This document shows, in pieces, positions 40,022 through 47,872 of a stretch of DNA of 64,000 nt. How positions within the stretch are numbered: the stretch's first letter is position 1; the number at the start of each line of letters is the position of its first letter. This DNA is from Lactobacillus sp. (GTDB taxonomy: Bacteria; Bacillota; Bacilli; Lactobacillales; Lactobacillaceae), in assembly GCA_030530865.1 (NCBI GenBank), contig JAUMUC010000005.1:1-64000 (forward strand), read 5' to 3'. The notes under the pieces are model-generated. The model searched no databases, was not told the origin of the DNA, and was given only the letters and a program-made list of their open reading frames with translations. The position numbers and the translations under genes were made by a program.

Positions 40022-40070
40022 TCTTTTATATTAATACATTACATAGTGAAATTCAATCATTTTGACATCA
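39932..40070. repeat. Right ~140-bp direct repeat flanking the R-M genes
   Basis: Counterpart of 37209-37348. From 39967 to 40070 it differs from the left copy at only a few bases (mainly the hairpin loop). It abuts the stop codon of the HAD phosphatase gene. Confidence 0.85.
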
Positions 40071-40071
40071 A

Positions 40072-40773
40072 CTATTTTTGAAAATCCTTTTGCATTAATT
40101 TGACGAATTCTTCATAGGTATCAACTTCAAATAGCGGGTGCAAACCGATTGTATCCTTACGATGACGCACATTATACCAAATCGAATCAAAACCATATCT
40201 TTCGGCACCCAAGATATCCGACATCAAGCCATCACCAAAAAATAGCGTATCTTTGGCACTAGCATCTGAATGGTCAAAGAAGTAATCAAAAATCCGCTTG
40301 TCGGGTTTTGACACCCCAGCATCTTCACTTGTGACAATCAGATCAAAATAATTCAAAATCCCTGCATCGCTCAAACGCTTTTCTTGAATCTTAGTATCTC
40401 CGTTACTTAAAACGGATAGTTCATATCCCATTCGCTTGGCATAAATGAGCGTGTCTTTCACGCCTGGCAACAATTCATGGCATTGTGAAAAATATTCACG
40501 ATATTCATTTGTTACCTCTTCGCCATCAACTTTCATACCAAAATTATCTTTGAAAAAGATTCTAAAAGTATCGCGATTTAATTGTTGTGGTGTGATTTCG
40601 CCCTTTTCAAGCTTACGCCACATACCTTGATTCCAAGTATGATATTTTTTCTTAAGATCTTTAGTCAAAGTGAGCCCATGTGAATTAAACAATTTGTTTA
40701 ATGAATAGTCTTCAGTCTTGGGGAAGTCGATTAAAGTATCATCGACGTCAAAAATTATTTGCTTGTATCGCAA
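40072..40773 (-). CDS. HAD-superfamily phosphatase, YjjG/YfnB-type nucleotidase
   Basis: A 233-residue haloacid-dehalogenase-type hydrolase. Motif I DVDDTLIDF (two catalytic Asp), a helical cap, motif II VLSNGD, the catalytic Lys in VSKPDKRIFDYF and motif III FFGDGLMSDILGA. It resembles the YjjG (pyrimidine 5'-nucleotidase) branch, which removes phosphate from nucleoside monophosphates. It is cytosolic, and its substrate is not proven by sequence. The right-hand direct repeat and orphan antitoxin lie right behind its stop codon. Confidence 0.82.
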   Translation of the reverse strand: MRYKQIIFDVDDTLIDFPKTEDYSLNKLFNSHGLTLTKDLKKKYHTWNQGMWRKLEKGEITPQQLNRDTFRIFFKDNFGMKVDGEEVTNEYREYFSQCHELLPGVKDTLIYAKRMGYELSVLSNGDTKIQEKRLSDAGILNYFDLIVTSEDAGVSKPDKRIFDYFFDHSDASAKDTLFFGDGLMSDILGAERYGFDSIWYNVRHRKDTIGLHPLFEVDTYEEFVKLMQKDFQK

Positions 40774-40810
40774 TTTATCCTCTCCATTCTATAAGAAAAC
40801 TAATTATATA

Positions 40811-41890
40811 TTATTTGAGCACAAAGTCCAATTTTACTGGATTGTGATCTGAATATTTAAAGCCAGTATCAATGTTATGAGCTGTTGCTTTAACATTTGG
40901 ACTGACGATAAAGCCATCAATTACAGTAGTGTACGTATAATCTTTCTTGTAAGGAATGTCGTCACCTCTGGCTGTTGGTGCGTTTTTAGCATAAACAACT
41001 TTCATATTTTTCATGTCTTTTTGAGAAATTACCGCAACCCAATCAGGCACTTTTTGAGCACTCTTAAAGTAAGTCAACAGCTTTGGTGATAAAGCATGAT
41101 TAAAGTCGCCACCACAAATGACATAATTGCCTTTTGCATATTCTTTTTCCATAACTTTCTTCAACATATTCAGCTGCTTTTTCCGATAAACTCCACCCTT
41201 ATCATAAGCTGACATGTGAGAGTTGATCAAAACTAGATACTTACCATTTTTAACGGGCAAGTAAGAAATGCTGAAACAACGATCTAGGTCGAAATACTTA
41301 GAAACAAAGCTACTAGTCACCGGATATGAGCGACGCACGGCTTTAGCGATTCGATAGCGGGATAAGGTTAGAATACCGCTGTGAACAATTCCATGTGGCT
41401 GATAAAGTGGATAGAACAAAAATCCGGTATGGAAATTGCTGGCAAAAATACTAGCCCCCTGCAAAGTTTTTTCGGCCATTTTCACCTGATTTATATGGAA
41501 AGAACGAGTAGAGTTGGTATCAATTTCTTGGAACAAATTGATGTCAGCGTGCTGATTAGCAATAGTTTTAATCGCACCCTCGGTATTTCTTAAATCTTCT
41601 TTATATGAACGAGCGGTACCGTAATATCCCTGCTTTTTGGTACCATCTTTCATCTCGCCTTTATCCATGAAGAAAGTGTAATTTGCACTGTATGCACCAA
41701 ATCCAATATTGTAAGTTGTGATCGTATAATGCTTATTTTTTTGCAATTCCTGAGACGGATTGTGTTTAATCGCCAGCTTTTGATGATCAGGTATTCGATA
41801 ATAATTCATTTGCAAATAGATCACGTAGCCAGCGAAAATTACCGCTAAAAATGCGATGATCGCTAGAATGATTTTCAGTAATTTTTTCAT
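40811..41890 (-). CDS. Membrane-anchored endonuclease/exonuclease/phosphatase-fold protein
   Basis: About 359 residues from the ATG behind GGAGGAAAAT. An N-terminal membrane helix (about 4-24) anchors an extracytoplasmic EEP-fold domain: TYNIGFG, LFQEIDTNS (metal-binding Glu), LINSHMSAYD, VICGGDFNHAL (Asp/Asn) and C-terminal YSDHNPVKLDF (Asp-His). Similar exported lactobacillus proteins are annotated as endonuclease/exonuclease/phosphatase family. The substrate (nucleic acid, phospholipid or phosphosugar) is unknown. The catalytic residues look complete. Confidence 0.82.
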   Translation of the reverse strand: MKKLLKIILAIIAFLAVIFAGYVIYLQMNYYRIPDHQKLAIKHNPSQELQKNKHYTITTYNIGFGAYSANYTFFMDKGEMKDGTKKQGYYGTARSYKEDLRNTEGAIKTIANQHADINLFQEIDTNSTRSFHINQVKMAEKTLQGASIFASNFHTGFLFYPLYQPHGIVHSGILTLSRYRIAKAVRRSYPVTSSFVSKYFDLDRCFSISYLPVKNGKYLVLINSHMSAYDKGGVYRKKQLNMLKKVMEKEYAKGNYVICGGDFNHALSPKLLTYFKSAQKVPDWVAVISQKDMKNMKVVYAKNAPTARGDDIPYKKDYTYTTVIDGFIVSPNVKATAHNIDTGFKYSDHNPVKLDFVLK

Positions 41891-41948
41891 ATTTTCCTCC
41901 GATATGATCAATTATGATACCACAAGAAAATAAATATTAAGTAAAGAA

Positions 41949-41973
41949 AAAGACGTCATTTCGACGTCTTTAT
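41949..41973. terminator. Intrinsic terminator between the ISP remnant and the EEP protein gene
   Basis: Stem AAAGACGTC-ATTTC-GACGTCTTT with A and T flanks, just after the stop codon of the minus-strand gene at 41976. Confidence 0.85.
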
Positions 41974-41975
41974 TT

Positions 41976-42647
41976 CTATTCAACTACTTCAAATTTTGGT
42001 AATTGATCAATTAAATCAAGTGTTTCTAAAGATACTGTAATAATTCTAAGCAATAAATTGAAAATATATTTTAGATCGTCACTGTATTCATTTGGATCAT
42101 CTGTAATTTGAGACTTCTTGTCTGTCTTAACTTGATATTGATCCATAATCCATTCAATCGCTGATTTACCATTCACAACATAATCATATGCACGTTCAGG
42201 TATATTAGAAATTGTAATATCTGTGTTGAAAATTATCTTGGATTTATCGTTCACAAGCTTTCCATTTTCATCACGATGCTTTCCAAATTTCATCTTTTCT
42301 ACACGATAGTTGTCATCTTTTTTGGTAACTATTACATCTTGATTAATTGGTGCTTCTTCGTAGTTAACTTGTAAATCGATCAACTTTTGACCAATTTCTG
42401 CATATTTTTCTTTATTTGCCACGATTGGAATTCTTGGAAGATCTTTTGCTAAATCATTAGCATATTTTTGCTGATATTCTGGATGATTGAGCAATGCATA
42501 AACATATGCAAAGGTTTCGTCTAAAGTTAAACCTAGTTTATCAGCATCAAACTTAACGTTATTAAGGGTTAATTTAACCTTTGATTCATCAGAAAATTGC
42601 ATGGTTAATTCTGACTTACGAGTAGCCTTTTCAACATTTACTGCCAT
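41976..42647 (-). pseudogene. 3' remnant of a Type ISP restriction enzyme with a replaced N-terminus
   Basis: A 223-residue reading frame. From about residue 40 on it reads like the extreme C-terminus (target-recognition end) of the ~1600-residue Type ISP (LlaGI/LlaBIII-like) helicase-nuclease-methyltransferase proteins: FAYVYALLNHPEYQQKYANDL, LPRIPIV, INQDVI, NGKSAIEWIMDQYQ, TDKKSQITDDPN. The helicase, nuclease and methylase parts are absent. The first ~38 residues (KSELTMQFSDESKVKLTLNN) are unlike that family and recall small DUF2922-type proteins. A good GGAGGAA precedes the ATG. It is probably a deletion product rather than a working restriction enzyme; expression as a small chimera is possible. 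Confidence 0.65.
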
Positions 42648-42702
42648 GAAAATTCCTCCTTTTTAAGAATTTTGGATAAAACGATTACTAATTACGAAAG
42701 CA

Positions 42703-42815
42703 TCAAAAAAAGCAATGATGCTTTCTCAACATTTCAATCAAAAGATCGATCATTGATACATCATTGCTTAATTTCGTTTCTTACTACAGATGTAGTATTT
42801 AATTTATGTCTTTCT
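42703..42815 (-). ncRNA. Candidate leader or small RNA ending in a terminator hairpin
   Basis: On the minus strand, a TATACT-like -10 (about 42825-42830) is followed ~50 nt later by a long hairpin. Its arms AAGCAATGATG and CATCATTGCTT (42768 back to 42711) end in seven T. It lies upstream of and on the same strand as the ISP remnant, so it is either an attenuator for that gene or an independent small RNA of ~110 nt. Confidence 0.35.
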
Positions 42816-42859
42816 TGATGTGCTTTAAGTATAACAAAATGTAATTAATAATAAATAAA

Positions 42860-42885
42860 AAGACTGGTTTTGGCCAGTCCTTTTA
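42860..42885. terminator. Intrinsic terminator downstream of the SLAP pseudogene
   Basis: Stem GACTGG/CCAGTC with A and T flanks. Between it and the pseudogene stop, the pseudogene frame continues for ~19 codons as ...VAIITAEAEAAAKK and a second stop (42887-42889), as if the 3' end of another gene and its terminator had been joined on. Confidence 0.7.
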
Positions 42886-42946
42886 TTTATTTCTTTGCAG
42901 CTGCTTCAGCTTCTGCAGTGATAATAGCTACTTTTAAGTACACTAT

Positions 42947-43803
42947 TTAATATCTCTCATAATTGTGTGCCGTTAAATTTTTATTTACTTTAATATCATT
43001 TCCATGGATCCAGTTATCTGTTCCCTTTATATGATAGATAATTGCATTACCACTAAATGATATAGCATCACTTCTCGAACCATATTCTGCTCGATCAACG
43101 GTAAGTTTAGTACCATTAGGAACTTTTTTAACAATAGTTCCTTTATCATTTTTATCAAATTTATATATAATTGCAGTCTTAGTATAATTCTTGCTGCGAA
43201 CAGTCGCTATAGCTTTTTCTCCTGTATCCGTTGGAGTAGTAAGATTCTCAATATTAGTGCCTATAATTGGACCCAAGTTATAGGATTTAACATATTGTCT
43301 ATTAGCGGTAGACGAACCTATTCTAAAATAATGTTTACCATTTTTGAATTTCAAAGATGAACCATAAGTAGTAATAGTTCGTCCTTTGTAAAGCTTCCAT
43401 TTACCATTAAATGAATTTCGCTTATTAGAGCTACTATAAATATAGGTGTTATGCGTAATTTTACGCTTTACTCCATCAACATTTGATGGTTTAATATATC
43501 GATATCGCTCCTTATTTGCAACTGTGTAATATGGATTTGCAACTTTGTAATATTGAATTCCATTAATGGTAACTGGTTTATTTTCTAAATATACATCGGT
43601 ATATGCAATATAATATTTTCCAGTATTTTTGCCATTTTCATCATAAATAAAAGCTTGCTTACAATAGTTTTCAATACAGAATTTCCACGGACAAAAACAT
43701 TATCTGTTGTTGCTGCGTTAACTAAATCAACTTTATTTTTTGTTACAAAAAATAAAGAAAGTGTTGCTACTACAAATAATAAAAATTTTTTTCTTATTTT
43801 CAT
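42947..43803 (-). pseudogene. SLAP-type exported protein, broken by a frameshift
   Basis: Two reading frames make up one gene. The start (43803) gives a signal peptide MKIRKKFLLFVVATLSLFFV and mature TTDNVFVRGNSVLK. Near 43665-43676 the frame shifts, and the second frame runs on without a stop as YCKQAFIYDENGKNTGKY, NGIQYYKVA, ITHNTYIYSS, KGRTITTYGS, NGKHYFRIG to the stop at 42947. These Tyr/Lys/Gly-rich modules are of the lactobacillus SLAP (S-layer-type, wall-binding) kind. The undisturbed second frame of ~240 codons suggests recent damage or a sequencing error at the A-run. It is the mirror counterpart of the split gene at 47873-48854. Confidence 0.7.
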
Positions 43804-44448
43804 AAGCTTACCTTCATTTCTTATATTGATATTGTACCATCATTATAAGATATATTTTATTTATTACAAATAAAAAGGTCGATGAATCAACATTCAAAAT
43901 GAGCTTCTTAAGTAGAGCCCTAAAAGACTTTTTGAACCGTTTCTTAAGACGCTTAAGAGTCTTTTCGTTAACTGGTATAACTATTAACATAAAGAAGAAA
44001 TACAGAACGTGCATGAGAACTAATTAGCCATTAGTTGGACGTTTTGCTGGGCGGTCGAATGACCGTCTTTTTTGTGCCCATCGTTTAGCATATCAAAGTC
44101 ATTAGGCATTACCTAACGATTTCAGGGAAGTCCGACAGTTCAACAAATAACCACTAAGCAAATAAATAGATTTTAAAATTTGTTTATTGCTTTAAATCAA
44201 GCTTTTTAAAAGATATATGGTCTAAATTTCACAAATAAAAAATAAAAACGCATGAGAGCTAGTCTCATACGCTTTTTTAATACTTCGTAAATTTAGTTTA
44301 TATTAACTTCGATTAGTATACCTTATTATTAATGAAATATAAGTTTGTAAAAGATATTAGCTTTACAAACTTATATCTTAAATTAGCATTGATTGTATTT
44401 TACCAGGTTCCAATGTATGGTGCAGGACCAATATGACTATTTTAATAT
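43804..44448. other. Intergenic stretch with small hairpins, no convincing gene
   Basis: It holds a minus-strand frame (43814-44014, 66 codons, hydrophobic start then Lys/Arg-rich) and an overlapping plus-strand frame starting MSFLSRALKDFLNRF (about 43900). Neither has a recognisable family or ribosome binding site. Two terminator-like hairpins follow: GCGGTC-GAAT-GACCGT plus T-run at 44051-44073, and GCATGAGA/TCTCAT with A and T flanks at 44244-44278. A small RNA ending at 44073 on the plus strand is possible. Confidence 0.35.
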
Positions 44449-44652
44449 TTATTTATATTTAATAAGAAGTTTTTCAAGTAATTTACCGTACTCGGTCATT
44501 CCAATACTAAGTAAAAAATTTTTAGTTTGTATACTTTTGTTATAATATTTATCACTATTTGTACGATGATAAAAAATTATGTTTTTAAAGAAATAGAATG
44601 CAGAACTATAGAATACAAGTTCAGGTTTTGTTTTAATCTTTTCTCCGCTGCA
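44449..44652 (-). pseudogene. C-terminal fragment of an Rgg-type regulator
   Basis: The minus strand encodes ~66 codons ending at a stop at 44449: GEKIKTKPELVFYSSAF, FFKNIIFYHRTN, NFLLSIGMTEYGKLLEKLL. This matches the last ~65 residues of the intact Rgg-type regulator at 46603-47463 (KKIKIKPELVFYKAAF, FFKNIILYHQTN, DFLISIGMSQYGKILEELL). The N-terminal DNA-binding part is missing. It shows that a second copy of this regulator once stood here in inverted orientation. Confidence 0.8.
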
Positions 44653-45230
44653 AAATGAACAGGTTTAGCTTACCTATGGTATTTAACTCCCTGACTGGTG
44701 CATCTCCAGCAACAGAGGGGCTGCATTCAATGATTAATAGAAGGATAGCCACTCCTAACGCATTCAATGGATAATCAATCCAATAAAAAAGCTGCAGTCA
44801 TATCTTATTGACTACAGCAAGTTATCTATCTTATTTATTTGCTCTCTTATTGAAAAAAATTCTACAAGTTGTTAGGATGTTTTTATAAAGAAATCTAAAA
44901 ATCACTTGTTGACTACCTGTTATAGTCAATGAGATTGACCCGAGTTAGATACGTCAATATCTAACAAGGGCTTTTTTTATGCTCTCATATTTAATTGTTA
45001 TCTACATATTAACCTATAAAAAATCAAAATAAAAGTATAAATTTAGTTTGCTATTTTCTCAAAAATTCAAGTGTTAAATTACTTCCCTGTTAATTCATGA
45101 TTCGATTTGTCATTCCGTTTTTAATTTAGCCTAATCGTTGACCCAAAAATATAAACTAAAAACACGAGGTTGAAATACAATCTCGTGTTTTTTATCGATT
45201 TAAAGAAAAACATTATGACAGGTAATTATA
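44653..45230. other. Intergenic stretch with remnants and terminators
   Basis: A minus-strand frame without stop (about 44640-44790, containing NALGVAILLLII and PSVAGDAPVREL) has no recognised relative and no start. Terminator-like hairpins: GCTG-AGTCA/TGACT-CAGC followed by T6 on the minus strand (44785-44820); TTGACTA/TAGTCAA (44909-44929); GTTAGATA/TATCTAAC with a T-run on the plus strand (44942-44977); and AACACGAG/CTCGTGTT (45160-45189) serving the MFS gene. No intact gene seen. Confidence 0.4.
45160..45192. terminator. Terminator of the MFS gene
   Basis: Stem AAACACGAG with CTCGTGTTT, 12-nt loop, A and T flanks, about 40 bp beyond the MFS stop codon. Confidence 0.8.
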
Positions 45231-46499
45231 TTATTCACTAACTACTGCAGCTGTTGCGGCTGTCTTTTTAGCAGCTTTAGCACTCATTTTAATTGCTACA
45301 AAGAAACTAATAATTTCAACTGCTAGAAGAGCAAACAATGCACATTTAACATTACCTAAACCAGAAATTGTAGTCAAAGCTGTGGTCATTAAAGGTGCTG
45401 TTGCCATCACAATAGTATTAAGTAAACCAACACTTGAAGCTAAAATCTTACGGTCGATTGTTGTAACAAGCCATTGTTGCATCTTTAGTGAAGCTGTCAT
45501 TGTAACAACTGGCAATGAGAAGTAAGCTGGCAAAATTAAGTAAATATTTGCAAACAATGCAGTAACTGTAGTAGCTGCACTAAGTACTAAAGCTAGAATT
45601 ACCATGAAAAATACAGATTGCTTTTTAAAGATTTGTAGTCCAAAAGTACTACCTAAAATTGAACCAGCACTAACTACCAATCCAATGACTGCGATAGTAA
45701 AGCTGTAAGTTGAAATAATCATTGTTGAGCGATTACCAGCCATAACAATTGGCAATAATGAACCCATTGCAGATAATGCACCGTTAACAAGTGCGATTAC
45801 CAAAACAACTGATAATAAACCGGGTGCCTTCTTAATTTGAGTGTATGAAGCCTTCATAGTCGCAATGAACTTTTGATCATTCACTTCTTGAGGTTCAAGC
45901 GGCTTATTTTCTTTTTTGTGACGAAGTCCAACACTTGCGTATAAGATACCAGCAAATAAGAAGGTAAAGGCATTAACGAAAGCCAAACTTGAGTAAGATA
46001 AAACTAACAGTAATGCAGAGCCAGCAAATTGTGCAACAGTAGTAATAACTTGGCTGATACCATTAGTAAAACCTTCTGCTTGAGCAAAGTCCTTTTCTCC
46101 AACTAAATCAACGATTAATGGTGTGCTAAGACCGCTTGAGTAAGCACCAACGGTATCAGAAATGAAATTAATAATTACAACCGCAATTACTAAGTTCCAT
46201 TGAGAAACGTTGGTAATGAATAGTACCCCTACTAAGCCATAAAGGAAAAATCTAATCACTGCCATTAAGAAGATATTTTTGAATTTTTTGTGTGTTCTGT
46301 CAGCTAAGTAACCACCAAAAATATCAAATAATCTTGGAATAGATTCTGAAATTGCAATCAACGATAAAGCTAATGAGTAGTTTTCCAATTTACTTGCGTA
46401 AGTCATAAATGCTAAGTAGAAGAGAATGTCACCAGCACTTGAGAGGAAACTAGCAACTGAGAATTTTCTGTAATCTTTATTCTTCAAAAATACGTTCAT
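45231..46499 (-). CDS. Major facilitator superfamily transporter
   Basis: 422 residues, about twelve membrane segments. The loop between segments 2 and 3 reads GGYLADRTHKKFKN, the MFS signature. It is of the macrolide-efflux/enterobactin-exporter-like MFS group by general look; the substrate is unknown. It is divergent from the Rgg-type regulator gene with 103 bp between, so it is the likely regulated target of that regulator. AAGGAG precedes the ATG. Confidence 0.85.
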   Translation of the reverse strand: MNVFLKNKDYRKFSVASFLSSAGDILFYLAFMTYASKLENYSLALSLIAISESIPRLFDIFGGYLADRTHKKFKNIFLMAVIRFFLYGLVGVLFITNVSQWNLVIAVVIINFISDTVGAYSSGLSTPLIVDLVGEKDFAQAEGFTNGISQVITTVAQFAGSALLLVLSYSSLAFVNAFTFLFAGILYASVGLRHKKENKPLEPQEVNDQKFIATMKASYTQIKKAPGLLSVVLVIALVNGALSAMGSLLPIVMAGNRSTMIISTYSFTIAVIGLVVSAGSILGSTFGLQIFKKQSVFFMVILALVLSAATTVTALFANIYLILPAYFSLPVVTMTASLKMQQWLVTTIDRKILASSVGLLNTIVMATAPLMTTALTTISGLGNVKCALFALLAVEIISFFVAIKMSAKAAKKTAATAAVVSE

Positions 46500-46602
46500 A
46501 ATGTTTAACTCCTTCTTTAAATTTGATGTTAAACATTATGATATAGGCTTTATAATTAATTCTATGAAATAGTCGTATTTGAATAAAAATAGGGGATTAA
46601 GT

Positions 46603-47463
46603 ATGACAATAGGAGAGTTATTGAAAGAATATCGTATTAGTAAAGGTAAAAATCAAAAAGAATTTACCGACAAGGGCATAATTATGAGTCAATCTTATTA
46701 TTCTAAGGTAGAAAAGAATGCTCATAGAATTACAGCAGATGGTCTAATTGAACTCCTTCACTACAATAATATTCCTTTATGGGAATTTTTTAGTCGATTA
46801 AATTCAAACGATGATCTTCGCCACCAGCAAATAAAAGATTTTAATCGCATAATGTCTGAAGCGTACTACGAGAATAATATTGATAAAGTTAAAAAACTTA
46901 AACCATTAGTAAAAGAGAGCAGTCTTTTAGAAAAAGAAAAACAAGAACAATTACTATTAATAGATGCTTGGATTGAAATAATGAAAGATCCTACAGAAGA
47001 ACCTGACGTAGAATTACGAGATAAAATAAAAGAAAAAATTTTTAGTATTCCAAATTTTAATGAAAACAAAGTAACTCTATTTTGTAATTTTATGTATTTC
47101 TACGATTTGGAAAGTAATAAAATAATTGCAAAAAAGATAATAGATCAATATATCAATACTACTAATACTAAAATGCAGATATCATTGTTGGCGATAATAG
47201 TTAATATTTTAGCTTTTTCACTCAATGATGGAAAAGAATCTGATACTACTTATTTCATAAAAAATGGTAAAAAAATTAAAATTAAGCCTGAATTAGTATT
47301 TTACAAGGCTGCATTTACTTTTTTCAAAAACATAATCCTTTATCATCAAACTAATGATCAAGAATTATACGATAGAAGTGTTAAAATCAAGGATTTTTTG
47401 ATTAGTATAGGTATGTCACAATATGGAAAAATTCTAGAAGAACTTCTTATTAAATATAAATAA
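46603..47463 (+). CDS. Rgg/GadR/MutR-type transcriptional regulator
   Basis: About 286 residues from the ATG of MTIGELLKEYRISKGKNQKEF (AGGGG upstream). The N-terminal XRE-type helix-turn-helix (residues 5-60: SQSYYSKVEKNAHRITADGL) is followed by an all-helical ~220-residue domain, as in Rgg proteins that sense small hydrophobic peptides. No obvious pheromone peptide gene was found beside it, so the peptide may be encoded elsewhere or the protein may act without one. It is divergent from the MFS transporter. A truncated relative lies at 44449-44652. Confidence 0.82.
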   Translation: MTIGELLKEYRISKGKNQKEFTDKGIIMSQSYYSKVEKNAHRITADGLIELLHYNNIPLWEFFSRLNSNDDLRHQQIKDFNRIMSEAYYENNIDKVKKLKPLVKESSLLEKEKQEQLLLIDAWIEIMKDPTEEPDVELRDKIKEKIFSIPNFNENKVTLFCNFMYFYDLESNKIIAKKIIDQYINTTNTKMQISLLAIIVNILAFSLNDGKESDTTYFIKNGKKIKIKPELVFYKAAFTFFKNIILYHQTNDQELYDRSVKIKDFLISIGMSQYGKILEELLIKYK

Positions 47464-47757
47464 GGTGGGAACACAAATGAAGAAGGTAAATACTGGTCAG
47501 AGGATGGTGCAGAAGGAATCTTACGTGTTCTAACTTGTATTAAGAACAATGATTTAGAATACTGGTTAAGTAGTGAATTTGAAGCAAGCAAATTTACTGA
47601 ACTTAAAGAAGAACAATATAAAGGTGCAGTAAGAGCAAGCTTAAAGAAGATACATGAAGTACACGAAGGAATTCAACACGGCAGTATGGAGAATTACGTA
47701 GCCGGGAATGGATATTTGAGCAACTTTTCTCGGGCATTAAATCATATAAATCTTTAA
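47464..47757 (+). pseudogene. Transposase C-terminal fragment (ISLre2/UPF0236-like)
   Basis: An open frame of ~97 codons without a start, directly after and in phase with the regulator stop codon. It contains GKYWSEDGAEGILRVLTCIKNNDL and EYWLSSEFE. The SxxGAExxLR pattern resembles the C-terminal end of ISLre2-family (UPF0236) transposases. No inverted repeats or catalytic part remain. It is an insertion-sequence scar between regulator and SLAP gene. Confidence 0.5.
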
Positions 47758-47812
47758 GGAATTAAGGTTAGACTAATGGTTTATAACCTACCGCAAAAAT
47801 ATTGACACTTAC

Positions 47813-47855
47813 AAAAAAGTACTAAATAGATGTAAAATCTATTTAGTACTTTTTT
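47813..47855. terminator. Perfect 19-bp hairpin before the SLAP gene
   Basis: The arms (A6-GTACTAAATAGAT and its complement ending in T6) are perfectly paired around the loop GTAAA. TTGACA at 47802-47807 lies just before it and the SLAP ATG 17 bp after it. It can act as a bidirectional terminator; if the promoter is TTGACA-based, the hairpin sits in or at the start of the leader. Confidence 0.7.
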
Positions 47856-47872
47856 GATTAGAAGGTGTAAAA

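Noticed and set aside
43814..44014. 66-codon minus-strand frame as a toxin peptide
   Set aside because: A hydrophobic start but long basic tail, no ribosome binding site, no matching antisense unit of the type seen at 37 kb; left as unassigned.
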